Origin: Pseudomonadota bacterium
GTDB taxonomy: Bacteria > Pseudomonadota > Gammaproteobacteria > Steroidobacterales > Steroidobacteraceae
DNA: 64,000 bases
NCBI GenBank assembly: GCA_018241425.1
Contig: JAFEDU010000002.1
Coordinates: 930,001 to 994,000 of the forward strand
Direction of reading: 5' to 3'
Position 1 is the stretch's first letter; the number at the start of each line of letters is the position of its first letter. The translations under genes were made by a program, and so were the position numbers. The notes beneath the pieces are model-generated. The model did not search any database. It was not told the DNA's origin and saw nothing but the letters and a program-made list of their open reading frames with translations. Of this stretch, positions 35,524 to 43,797 are shown piece after piece.

Positions 35524-35660
35524 CGGGCGGCTCCGCGTGATGAGGGCGGCAAAGCATACCCAATGGCGAGCGGGGGCCGTGATCGTTCATTTGGGCGACG
35601 TGCCTCGCCCGAGGCGCAGGGCACACTGACCGTTGATCATTCAAGGCTCGAGGGGGTCTC
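35524..35660. promoter_or_regulatory. Divergent regulatory region between ksi and kstD
   Basis: The 137-base gap holds a near-perfect direct repeat (TGATCGTTCA at 35580-35589 and TGATCATTCA at 35634-35643, 9 of 10) and an inverted repeat GGGCGA/TCGCCC (35593-35598 and 35605-35610). ATCGTTCATTTG at 35582-35593 is identical to 21476-21487 in the promoter of the ring operon. No confident -35/-10 pair was seen for either gene. Confidence 0.45.
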
Positions 35661-37370
35661 TTGGCGGATGCAGGCGACATAAGCGTCGACGTGCTGGTCG
35701 TGGGCTCGGGCAACGGCGCCCTGACGGCGGCGTTGTGCGCCTACGAGCTCGGCGTGCGCGACGTGCTGGTGATCGAGAAGACCGAACTGTTCGGCGGCAC
35801 CAGCGCGACCTCCGGCGGCGGGATCTGGATCCCGTGCAGCCGCTACTCGCGCGCCGCCGGTGCCAAGGACAGCTACGAGGAGGCGCTGGAGTACATCCGC
35901 GGCGCCACCCCGGCCGGTGCCGTGCCCCCCGAGATGCAGGAGACCTACCTGCGCGAGGGGCCGAAGATGCTGGACTTCCTGCACGAGCGCACGCGCGTGC
36001 GCTACGAGTCGCTCGCGCACTACCCGGACTACTGGTCCTCGCTCCCCGGTGCCAAGCACGGGCACCGCTCGCTCGAGCCGGAGCCGCTCATGCGCAGCGA
36101 GCTCAAGGAGGAGGCGACGCAGCTGCGCGACACGCACCACATGATGTGGATGTTCGATCGCATCGCCATGACTCAGGTGGATGCGCAGGTCCTCATGGCG
36201 CAGCTGCCGGGGTGGAAGCAGCTGGCCGCGCGGCGCATCTGGGACCACGTGAGCGACGTGACCTGGGCGCTGCGGCATCGCCGCTCGCGCCGCATCGCCT
36301 GCGGCTGCGCCGGCGTCGCTCGGCTGCGCTGGTCGATGCGCGACCGTTCGATGCCGCTGTGGCTCAACACCGCGATGACCGAGCTCCTCACGGATGACTC
36401 CGGCCGCGTGACCGGGGCGCGGATCTCGCGCAATGGCCGCACCCAGGTGGTGCGGGCCCGCCGCGCCGTGGTGCTCGCCGCCGGCGGCTTCGAGCACAAC
36501 CAGGCGATGCGCGAGCAGTACCTGCCGCAGCCGACCGACGCGCGCTGGAGCGCGGCGGCCGGCACCAACACCGGGGATGCGCATCGCGCCGCGCTCGCCA
36601 TCGGCGCTGCGACGCGGCTGATGAATGGCGGCTGGTGGTGTTCCTCGATCCGCGCCCCGGACGACCCGGTGCCGCGGCTTGCCATCATGGACAAGTCATT
36701 CCCCGGCAACATCGTCGTGACGCAGCGCGGTCGGCGCATCGCCAACGAGTCCCAGAACTACATTACCTATCAGCTCGAGTTCTATCGCCGGCACACGCCC
36801 GAGGATCCGCAGGCGCCGTCCTGGATGATCTTCGATGCCCGCTCACGCCGCACGTACTTCAACGGGCCGCTGTGGCCGGAGCGGTTCCGCCCCGACAAGC
36901 GCCTGCCCAAGAGCTATTTCACCTCTGGCTTCCTCACGCGCGCGGACTCCATCGGGGCGCTGGCGCAGGCCGCGGGGATCGACCCGGCCGGGCTCGAGCG
37001 CACCGTCAATGCGATGAACGAGTACGCCCGCACGGGCAAGGACCTCGAGCACGGCCGTGGCGATGCCGAGTACGACCGCTACTACGCCGACCCGCGCATC
37101 AAGCCCAACCCGTGCCTCGCGCCCATCAGCGAAGCGCCGTTTTACGCCATGCGCATCGACCCGGGTGACTTCGGCACGCACGGCGGCATGGTGACCAGCA
37201 CCGATGCACAGGTGTTGCGTGCCGATGGCAGCCCAATCCCGGGCCTGTATGCCGTGGGCAACTGCGCCGCGGCGATCCTGCCGACCTACCCGGGCCCGGG
37301 CTCGACCCTGGGACCGGCCATGACCTTCGCCTGGCAGGCCGCCAAGCACCTGAGCGGGAGCAAGCCATGA
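35661..37370 (+). CDS. kstD: 3-ketosteroid-delta1-dehydrogenase
   Basis: A 569-residue FAD protein starting at TTG 35661 behind GAGGGGG. The dinucleotide motif VVGSGNGALTAAL opens it. The C-terminal end (PFYAMRIDPGDFGTHGGMVTSTDAQVLRADGSPIPGLYAVGNCAAAILPTYPGPGSTLGPAMTFAWQAA) is the KstD signature, including the Tyr-Pro-Gly-Pro-Gly loop. It introduces the 1,2 double bond in the steroid A ring, needed before B-ring opening. A sulfotransferase is coupled downstream by ATGA. Which steroid skeleton it prefers cannot be read. Confidence 0.9.
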   Translation: MADAGDISVDVLVVGSGNGALTAALCAYELGVRDVLVIEKTELFGGTSATSGGGIWIPCSRYSRAAGAKDSYEEALEYIRGATPAGAVPPEMQETYLREGPKMLDFLHERTRVRYESLAHYPDYWSSLPGAKHGHRSLEPEPLMRSELKEEATQLRDTHHMMWMFDRIAMTQVDAQVLMAQLPGWKQLAARRIWDHVSDVTWALRHRRSRRIACGCAGVARLRWSMRDRSMPLWLNTAMTELLTDDSGRVTGARISRNGRTQVVRARRAVVLAAGGFEHNQAMREQYLPQPTDARWSAAAGTNTGDAHRAALAIGAATRLMNGGWWCSSIRAPDDPVPRLAIMDKSFPGNIVVTQRGRRIANESQNYITYQLEFYRRHTPEDPQAPSWMIFDARSRRTYFNGPLWPERFRPDKRLPKSYFTSGFLTRADSIGALAQAAGIDPAGLERTVNAMNEYARTGKDLEHGRGDAEYDRYYADPRIKPNPCLAPISEAPFYAMRIDPGDFGTHGGMVTSTDAQVLRADGSPIPGLYAVGNCAAAILPTYPGPGSTLGPAMTFAWQAAKHLSGSKP

Positions 37371-38539
37371 GTACGGCGCAGCTGCTGGACCCGGCCGGGC
37401 TCATCGCGCAGGCGCGCAGCGACACGGGACTCAAGGTGTTCGATGAGCCGTCGATCGAGGAGCCGCTCGAGCGGCTCACCCGGGCGCTGCTCACCGAGGC
37501 CGAGCTCACCGAGATCGGGGCCCATACCTGGCGCGGGCGGCTGCTCAACACGCTGGCAACGCGCCTGCGGGCGCGGGACTGGTTCGAGCGGCACCCGGAG
37601 ATCCTCGCCGAAGAGCTGCCGCCCCCCGTGGTGATCCTGGGGCTGGCCCGCACCGGGACGACCCTGCTGCACCGGCTGCTCGCCACCGACCCGCGCTTCT
37701 ACGCCGCCGCCTGGTGGGAGGTGCGCTTCCCGGTGCCGACCCCCGGAGACATCCAGGGCAACGAGCGCATCACCGCCGCCAAGGCGGAAGTGGCCGGGAT
37801 CCTCCAGGCCATGCCGGACCTGGCGGCCATCCACCCCTGGGATGCGATGGGGGCCGATGAGGACATCATGCTCATCGACCAGACCCTCCTGAGCACCACC
37901 GCCGAATCCCTCTCGTGCGTGCCGGGCTACCGGGAATGGATCCACGGCCAGGACCTGCGGCCGGCGTATGCGTACCTGGTCAAGCTCATGAAGTTCCTGC
38001 AGTGGCAGAAGAAGCGCCGCGGGCAGGACGCCAGCTTCTGGGTGCTGAAGACGCCGATGCACTTGGGCTACGTCGAGGTGATCGCCGAGCTGATGCCGGG
38101 CGCCACCTTCGTCCAGACCCATCGCGACCCGATCGCCACCATGCCCTCGTTCGCGAGCTTCGTGCACATGCTGTGGGCCATGAACGGGCGCGCCGCCGAC
38201 CCGCGCGAGGCCGCCCGCCAGTGGTCGCAGACCCTCGAGGAGCACCTGAACCACTGCATGGACCAGCGCGAGCGGCTCCCGAACCGCTTCATCGACGTCG
38301 ACTTCCGCGAGACCGTGAGTGCTCCGGTGGCGGTCGCCGAGCGCATCTACCAGGGCATCGGCCTGCCCATGACCGAGGCCACGCGCGCCGGCATCAATGC
38401 CTACATGCAGACCCACCCGCGCGAGGGCCGGCCCAAGCACGAATACACACTCGAGGAGTTCGGGTTCACGCAGGCCGAGCTCGAACGGCGCTTCCGGCGC
38501 TACCGCGAGAAACACATCCTGCCATTCAACAAGCCATAA
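37367..38539 (+). CDS. PAPS-dependent sulfotransferase family protein
   Basis: A 390-residue protein, coupled to kstD (ATGA). The 5-prime phosphosulfate loop is VVILGLARTGTTLLHRLL (about 88-104) and the 3-prime phosphate site is FVQTHRDPIATMPSF (about 248-262, with Arg253 and Ser261). It would transfer sulfuryl from PAPS to a hydroxyl. The cysD-cysNC-cysQ operon 16 kb away makes PAPS and clears PAP. A steroid or lipid acceptor is suggested by the neighbours only; some members of this family are not steroid-specific. Confidence 0.85.
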   Translation: MSTAQLLDPAGLIAQARSDTGLKVFDEPSIEEPLERLTRALLTEAELTEIGAHTWRGRLLNTLATRLRARDWFERHPEILAEELPPPVVILGLARTGTTLLHRLLATDPRFYAAAWWEVRFPVPTPGDIQGNERITAAKAEVAGILQAMPDLAAIHPWDAMGADEDIMLIDQTLLSTTAESLSCVPGYREWIHGQDLRPAYAYLVKLMKFLQWQKKRRGQDASFWVLKTPMHLGYVEVIAELMPGATFVQTHRDPIATMPSFASFVHMLWAMNGRAADPREAARQWSQTLEEHLNHCMDQRERLPNRFIDVDFRETVSAPVAVAERIYQGIGLPMTEATRAGINAYMQTHPREGRPKHEYTLEEFGFTQAELERRFRRYREKHILPFNKP

Positions 38540-38550
38540 GGTGCAGTGCC

Positions 38551-39342
38551 ATGTTACTGAAGGACAAGGTAGTGATCGTCTCGGGCATCGGCCCGGGGCT
38601 GGGAGTGAAGCTGGCGGTGGAAGCGGCCCGCGAGGGCTGCCGCGCCGTGGCGATCGGTGCGCGCACCGCAGAGAAGCTCGATGACGCGGAGAAGCGCATG
38701 CAGGAGGCCAATCCCGCCTGCAAGATCCTGAAGCTCGTCACCGACATCCGCGACGCCAGCCACTGCAAGCGCCTCGCCGAGAGTGCGCACAAGCAGTTCG
38801 GTCGCATCGACGGGCTGGTCAACAGCGCCTACTTCTGGGGCTCGCCCGGAACGGCGGACGGTGCGGACCTCAAGACCTGGCGCGACGTCCTCGACACCAA
38901 CGTCATCGGTACCATGAACATGGCGCAGGCGGTGGTCCCGATCATGAAGGCGCAGGGGGGCGGGGCGATCGTGAACATCAGCTCCATGGCCACCGTGAAG
39001 CCGCACACCGGCGAGGTCGGGTACGCCGCCTCCAAGGGTGCGATCAACGTCGCGAGCAAGTACCTCGCGGCCGAGCTTGGTGCGAACAACATCCGTGTCA
39101 ACGTCGCGCGCATGGGCTGGATGCTGGGCGTGCCGGTGCAGGGCTACATCAGCCACGCGGCCAAGGCGCAGGGCGTGCCTGAGAAGCAGCTCTATGATGC
39201 GGTGGCCGCGAACATCGCGCTCAAGCGCCTGGTGACCGACACCGAGTGCGCGCGCGCGGCGCTGTTCCTGATCTCGGATTATTCTTCCGCGATCACCGGG
39301 CAGATCGTGGACGCCAACGGCGGCGAGTACCTCTCGCCCTGA
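38551..39342 (+). CDS. SDR-family dehydrogenase next to the sulfotransferase
   Basis: ATG 38551 gives 263 residues; the frame runs further upstream within the sulfotransferase gene. The cofactor motif is VSGIGPGLG rather than the more usual TGxxxGIG, and the catalytic set is complete (ISSMATVK, then YAASK). A long substrate loop (GWMLGVPVQGYISHAAKAQGVPEKQLYDAV) follows. It probably handles a hydroxysteroid or degradation product in the cytosol. It ends 25 bases before the convergent Rieske gene. Confidence 0.86.
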   Translation: MLLKDKVVIVSGIGPGLGVKLAVEAAREGCRAVAIGARTAEKLDDAEKRMQEANPACKILKLVTDIRDASHCKRLAESAHKQFGRIDGLVNSAYFWGSPGTADGADLKTWRDVLDTNVIGTMNMAQAVVPIMKAQGGGAIVNISSMATVKPHTGEVGYAASKGAINVASKYLAAELGANNIRVNVARMGWMLGVPVQGYISHAAKAQGVPEKQLYDAVAANIALKRLVTDTECARAALFLISDYSSAITGQIVDANGGEYLSP

Positions 39343-39354
39343 AGCAGATGGCGG

Positions 39355-39379
39355 GTCGGCCGCCGCCTAGGCGGCCGAC
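39355..39379. terminator. Hairpin between convergent SDR and Rieske genes
   Basis: GTCGGCCGCC (39355-39364) and GGCGGCCGAC (39370-39379) form a perfect 10-bp stem with a 5-base loop, overlapping the Rieske stop codon. There is no good T tract on either side, so it may block read-through both ways rather than act as a textbook terminator. Confidence 0.45.
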
Positions 39380-40455
39380 TCGGTCTCCTCGAACCTCGCC
39401 GGCATGCCCGCGACGCGGTGCTGCACGCCCTCGACCTGCTTCAGGAATTCCTGCTTGCGGGCGCGCTGGTTGTAGAACTGGCGGTACCAGATGCGCGACT
39501 TGTGGAAGGGCCCGTCGCCGGGCACCTGCAGGACCTGCAGCGCCGGGCGCTTGTTGGCCCACACCTCGAAGTCCTGCGCGAACGCGACCCGCGCGGCCTC
39601 CTGGTAGGCGCGGGCCGCGACCACGTCCTCCGGGGTCGCGACCTTGTGCTGTGACTTCACCAGCAGGGCGTGCCAGACCTTGATGACGCCGTCATCGACC
39701 ATGGTGTGGCCGATGAAGATGATCGACTCGCCCATGCCCAGCATGTAGGACAGGAGGAAGCCCGGCCCGTGGTAGGTCGTGTCAGTGTGCAGGATGGGGC
39801 TCACGCCATCGGGCGTGACCAGGGTGCGGTGCGGCCCGCCCTGCACCTGGTTGGCGAGGTGCCCGCGGAACTCGTTGCGGAAGTAGGTGACGGTCTCCCC
39901 GTGCACGGGCCCCAGGTGGGAGCAGTCGGCGATGTTGTCGATGACCTCCTGGGCGTGGCAGCTGATGGTGCCCAGGTGATCGAACTTCCAGCGCACCCAC
40001 TGCGGGTCGTTCCACTGCGGCAGCGCCGGGGCTTCCCATTCCGGCTCACCGCCCTCGGGGTCGTACCACACGAAGATCGCGCCGAGGCTCTCGACCACCG
40101 GCCAGGTGCGCACGCAGGCGGCCTTGGGGATCGGGGCCTGGCTGTAGGGGATCTGGTTGCACTTGCCGTCCGGCCCGAAGCGCCAGCCGTGGTAGGGGCA
40201 GCGGATCGAGTCGCCCTCGATCTGGCCATCCTGCACGACGTAGGAGGTGCTGTTGCGCGCGATGTTGGTGCCCATGTGCGGGCAGAAGGCATCGAGCATG
40301 ACCACCCGGCCGCTCTTGCCGCGGTAGAGGGCGAATTCCTGGCCGAAGAAACGCACCGGCAGCGGCTTGTCCTTCAGCTCCTCCGCGTCGGCCACCATGA
40401 ACCAGCCGCGGGGAAAGGTGTACTCGCCGAGGCCGTAGTCCGCTGTTAGCGCCAT
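39367..40455 (-). CDS. kshA: KshA-like Rieske oxygenase (3-ketosteroid 9-alpha-hydroxylase type)
   Basis: A 362-residue Rieske non-heme iron oxygenase. The cluster ligands are Cys58-His60 (CPHMG) and Cys86-His89 (CPYHGW). The mononuclear site is EVIDNIADCSHLGPVHG, with the D-x2-H-x4-H spacing of KshA. The long C-terminal helix (VAGMPARFEE) is also KshA-like. It would insert a hydroxyl at C9 of a 3-ketosteroid together with a reductase (KshB), which is not in the window. It lies at the 3-prime end of a minus-strand run beginning with the flavoprotein at 43697. Confidence 0.82.
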   Translation of the reverse strand: MALTADYGLGEYTFPRGWFMVADAEELKDKPLPVRFFGQEFALYRGKSGRVVMLDAFCPHMGTNIARNSTSYVVQDGQIEGDSIRCPYHGWRFGPDGKCNQIPYSQAPIPKAACVRTWPVVESLGAIFVWYDPEGGEPEWEAPALPQWNDPQWVRWKFDHLGTISCHAQEVIDNIADCSHLGPVHGETVTYFRNEFRGHLANQVQGGPHRTLVTPDGVSPILHTDTTYHGPGFLLSYMLGMGESIIFIGHTMVDDGVIKVWHALLVKSQHKVATPEDVVAARAYQEAARVAFAQDFEVWANKRPALQVLQVPGDGPFHKSRIWYRQFYNQRARKQEFLKQVEGVQHRVAGMPARFEETESAA

Positions 40456-40564
40456 GCCGATAACTCCATGAGTGACGGGCGGAAAACTACCAGAACGACC
40501 CCGAGGCGCAACCGGCCTGAATTCCGTAGTCCGTTCGGACGGCCCCTCGCTGCTCCCGCGCGGC

Positions 40565-41017
40565 TTACGCCTTCGGAATGGCCATGTGCGGCGGCACGTT
40601 GTGCTGGAAGCAGCCTTCCTCGACCCGCTCGCTCATGCGCCAGCCCTTCGGGGTGCGCACGAATTTGTCGGCGTACCACAGGCCGAGGAACATAACCTGG
40701 GAGCCGCCTCCCGGTAGCGGGGTGTCCATGGGGTTGATGCACAGGGTGCGGCCCGTGGCCTTGTCGCCCTCCAGCCGGATCTCGATGTTGCCGACCATGT
40801 GACAGTAGTGCGGGAAGTGCGCGAGCGCGGTCCCCAGCCAGGCCTTGATCTCGGGATAGCGGCCGTCGATGCCGCCGAGCTTGCGGTAGTCGATATAGGC
40901 GTCCGGGGTGAACACCACATCCAGCCCGTCCCACTGGCGCTGGTCGATGCTGTTCGCGTAGTGGACGATCAGCTGCTCGATCTCGAGGCGGTCGGAGATC
41001 TCCTGCAGGCTCATCAT
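40565..41017 (-). CDS. SnoaL-like NTF2-fold protein (4)
   Basis: A 150-residue cone-fold protein: RLEIEQLIVHYANSIDQRQWDGLDVVFTPDAYIDYRKLGG, PHYCHMVGNIEIRLEGDKATGRTLCINPM, then WYADKFVRTPKGWRMSERVEEGC. The start ATGATG follows AAGGAGAACC. It is about half identical by eye to the next gene, so the two arose by tandem duplication. Such proteins are often dehydratases, isomerases or ligand carriers; the Asp/His needed for catalysis cannot be assigned. Part of the minus-strand run with the KshA-like gene. Confidence 0.82.
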   Translation of the reverse strand: MMSLQEISDRLEIEQLIVHYANSIDQRQWDGLDVVFTPDAYIDYRKLGGIDGRYPEIKAWLGTALAHFPHYCHMVGNIEIRLEGDKATGRTLCINPMDTPLPGGGSQVMFLGLWYADKFVRTPKGWRMSERVEEGCFQHNVPPHMAIPKA

Positions 41018-41045
41018 GATGGTTCTCCTTGGGGTCCTTGAAGGT

Positions 41046-41498
41046 TCAGTCGGCGGTGCGAGCGCGAACGTGCGTGGGCACGTTGTGCGCGACGCACGGC
41101 TCCTGCACCCGCTCGCGCATGCGCCAGCCAGCGGCGGTGCGGACCAGGCGGTCGCGGTACCACATGGCGAGCAGCATCACCTGCGAGCCCCCCTGCGGCA
41201 GGGGCACCTCGACCGGGTTCAGGCACAGGGTGCGCGCCTGCGCCTGGTCCCCGTCGAGGACGATGCCGATGTTGCCCACCAGGTGGCACATGTGCGGGAA
41301 GGCGGTCACCGCCGGGGGCAGCCACGCGCGGATCTCGCCCCAGGGACCGGCGATGCCGCCGGTGGCGCGGTAATCGACGTAGGCATCGGGCGTGAAGACC
41401 TCGTCCAGGCGCTCGAAGCGGCGCTCGTCCAGCGCATTGGCGTAGCGCACGATCAGGGCGCGGATCTCGAAGCGGTCACTCAGGGTGGCGGCGTTCAC
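41046..41498 (-). CDS. SnoaL-like NTF2-fold protein (5), paralog of its neighbour
   Basis: GTG 41498 overlaps the VOC stop (GTGA), giving 150 residues; the open frame to 41600 is upstream sequence of another gene. RFEIRALIVRYANALDERRFERLDEVFTPDAYVDYRATGGIAGPW parallels the previous gene. The two have equal length and the same order of motifs (PHMCHLVGNI; GWRMRERV), so they may form a heterodimer. Function unknown; the run also encodes a VOC protein and a flavoprotein. Confidence 0.82.
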   Translation of the reverse strand: MNAATLSDRFEIRALIVRYANALDERRFERLDEVFTPDAYVDYRATGGIAGPWGEIRAWLPPAVTAFPHMCHLVGNIGIVLDGDQAQARTLCLNPVEVPLPQGGSQVMLLAMWYRDRLVRTAAGWRMRERVQEPCVAHNVPTHVRARTAD

Positions 41499-41974
41499 GT
41501 GCGGCCGCCCGTGCCGGGTCCGCCGGCGGGCATCTCCAGGAACTCCACGATCAGGGGATCGCCCGGACGCTCGAGGTAGGCGAAGGTCGTGTCCGCGCAC
41601 CAGCGCTTGTACCAGATGGGCCGGTAGCCGAGCGGCTCGAGGCGGTTGATCCAGCCATCGGCGTCATCGACCCGGTACTGCACGTGGTGCATGCCCTCGC
41701 GCCCGCGCTCGATGAACTCGCGGTGCGGGCTCTCGCCCGAGACCCACTGGATGAGCTCGATCTCGAGCGGCCCGCTGTGTCCGATCGCGATGTCGAGCTT
41801 CACGTCGGCGCTGCGGCCGCGGTAGGTCGCCGCCGGCACGGAGCCATCGAAGTGCTGCCAGGGGCCGTAGAGACGCTCGTACTGCTGCATTGAGCTCTTG
41901 AGGTCCCGCACCACGAATCCGATCTGGACCAGGGGCGGCAGGCCCAGCGTTGCGAGAGAGGCGCCGGTGTTCAT
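41495..41974 (-). CDS. VOC-family protein (epimerase/lyase fold)
   Basis: A 159-residue VOC protein: LVQIGFVVRDLKSSMQQYERLYGPWQHFDGS, LEIELIQWVSGESPHREFIERGREGMHHVQYRVDD, then FAYLERPGDPLIVEFLEM. The His of HHVQYRV and the Glu at the end are the usual metal ligands of the fold, as in methylmalonyl-CoA epimerase. Substrate unknown. It begins 13 bases after the flavoprotein stop and is coupled to the SnoaL gene. Confidence 0.83.
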   Translation of the reverse strand: MNTGASLATLGLPPLVQIGFVVRDLKSSMQQYERLYGPWQHFDGSVPAATYRGRSADVKLDIAIGHSGPLEIELIQWVSGESPHREFIERGREGMHHVQYRVDDADGWINRLEPLGYRPIWYKRWCADTTFAYLERPGDPLIVEFLEMPAGGPGTGGRT

Positions 41975-41987
41975 CGCACGTTCTCCT

Positions 41988-43697
41988 TCAAGTGGGCGCG
42001 GGGCTGACGGCGCGCGCCGCGCGGCGGCCGCTGAAGATGCAGTCGGCGTAGGCGAGCCCGCTCATGTACACGTTCGAGCAAAGGCCGACCGCGGTGCGGC
42101 CCGCCGCATACAGCCCGGGCACCGGGCTGCCGTCCTCGCGCAGGACCGCCCCGGTGTCCTCGTCGACCTTCAGTCCCCCGAGCGTGAGCATCGGCATCGG
42201 GAAGTAGCGGCTGTGGACGGATATGTCGATCGCATGGAACGGCGGGCGGGTGAGGGCGCTCATCTCATCGATGCCCTTGCCCACCACGTCCGGCGCCTCG
42301 CCGCGGGCCGCCCGGTTGTAGGCCTCGACCGTGGCCGTCAGGCGCTGCGGGTCGATACCGAGCGCCGCGCCGAGCGCGGCGGGGCTTGCGGCGGTGCGCC
42401 GGTTCATCAGCATGTTCAGCTGGGCCACCTGGCGCTGGTAGCGCACGTACTCGTGGCCGGGTGAGATCTGGCGCCGTCCCTCGCGGTAGAGCGCCTCATC
42501 GAGGATCAGGAAGGCCACGCCGTCCGGGCTGTGCGCGACGGCATCCCCCAGGGTCGAGCCATAGACGCCCTCGTGGCAGATGCGCTCGCCGAGCTTGTTG
42601 ACGACGATGCCGCGGGGCCACGCCGCGGGCGGGTTGATCATGCACCAGCCGGTCACCCGGTCCATCGAGCCCACCGCGCCGCCGGCGGTCTGCCCGAGCC
42701 GGATGCCGCTGCCGGTGTCGCCGAGGGTGCCGTTGGGGAGGCCGCGGCGGTACAGCGGCGCGTAGTGGCCCACCATCACGGGATTGAGGATGAATCCGCC
42801 GGCACTCAGTAGCACCCCGCGGCGCGCGCGGATGTAGCGCGTCACGCGCTCGGTCGCCTCGATGCGTCCGGCCGCCGCGAGATAGCGCCGCGCCAGCCCG
42901 ATGGTGACGGCCGCAAGCGGAATCACCGGCGGCAAGAGCTCGAGCAGCCGGTTCGCGATGCGGATGTAGCGCGCGAAGCGCCGCGCGGCGCGGCTGCCCT
43001 CCGGTATCGAGAGCGCCTTGAGGCCGACCACGCGCCCGTCGCGGTCCAAGACCAGCTGGCGCACCTCGGTGTACTTGTCAAAGCGCGCGCCCGCCTTCTG
43101 TGCCGCCGCAGCGAGCGGCTTCCAGATGCCCCATCCCAGCCCCCAGGCCTTGCCCTTGTTGTACACCGCGGTGCGGTGGCCGCGCGCCGCGGGGCGCGCC
43201 TGTGCGGCGTAGGAGGGCACGAGAGAGTTGTCGGGATGGTATAGGTGGTACTTGAGCGGGGGATACGAGACTTTCTTCGTGAACACGCCCTCGGCGGACA
43301 GGAGGGCGCCATGGTCGAGGAGCCAGTCGATGGTGGCGGGGCTGTCCTCGCAGAAGCGACGCAGGGTGCGGTCGCTGACGATCCCGCGCGTCTCGAGGGC
43401 CAGGTACTTGAACATCTCCTCGGGCGAGTCCGCGACGCCGGCGGCGCGCTGCAGTCGCGTACCGCCACCGGCATAGAACACTCCGCCGTTGGCGGCCGAG
43501 GATCCGCCGCCCTCGTAGCGGTCCAGCGCGAGCACGTTGACGCCCCGTTCGGCGGCCTCGAGGGTTGCGGCGACTCCGGCGCCCCCGAAGCCCGCGACCA
43601 CCAGGTCCGCGGCATCGTCCCAGGGATGCGCATCGACCGCATCGATGATGAGCGGTGCTTCGACGGCCGAGGCCCAGAGCGGACTGCCGGGATCCAT
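41988..43697 (-). CDS. KstD/fumarate-reductase-family FAD oxidoreductase
   Basis: ATG 43697 gives 569 residues; the frame opens upstream at 43775. ADLVVAGFGGAGVAATLEAAERGVNVLALDRYEGGGSSAANGGVFYAGGG is the FAD-binding N-terminus, and GLYAAGRTAVGLCSNVYMSGLAYADCIFSGRRAA is the end seen in delta4(5-alpha)-dehydrogenase-like members rather than true KstD. A second steroid ring dehydrogenase is a reasonable guess. A hydrophobic segment (LLELLPPVIPLAAVTIGLARRYL) lies in the middle and is not usual. No strong ribosome site precedes the start. First gene of the run toward 39367. Confidence 0.78.
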   Translation of the reverse strand: MDPGSPLWASAVEAPLIIDAVDAHPWDDAADLVVAGFGGAGVAATLEAAERGVNVLALDRYEGGGSSAANGGVFYAGGGTRLQRAAGVADSPEEMFKYLALETRGIVSDRTLRRFCEDSPATIDWLLDHGALLSAEGVFTKKVSYPPLKYHLYHPDNSLVPSYAAQARPAARGHRTAVYNKGKAWGLGWGIWKPLAAAAQKAGARFDKYTEVRQLVLDRDGRVVGLKALSIPEGSRAARRFARYIRIANRLLELLPPVIPLAAVTIGLARRYLAAAGRIEATERVTRYIRARRGVLLSAGGFILNPVMVGHYAPLYRRGLPNGTLGDTGSGIRLGQTAGGAVGSMDRVTGWCMINPPAAWPRGIVVNKLGERICHEGVYGSTLGDAVAHSPDGVAFLILDEALYREGRRQISPGHEYVRYQRQVAQLNMLMNRRTAASPAALGAALGIDPQRLTATVEAYNRAARGEAPDVVGKGIDEMSALTRPPFHAIDISVHSRYFPMPMLTLGGLKVDEDTGAVLREDGSPVPGLYAAGRTAVGLCSNVYMSGLAYADCIFSGRRAARAVSPAPT

Positions 43698-43797
43698 AAG
43701 TGGTCTAGTCTGTTTGCATGAGCCGCCGCGCCGTTCGCGGCCGCCGATTGTGGCGCGCGCTCTTAAGATCCTCAACGTGCGCGGCGCCGCGCCGCAT

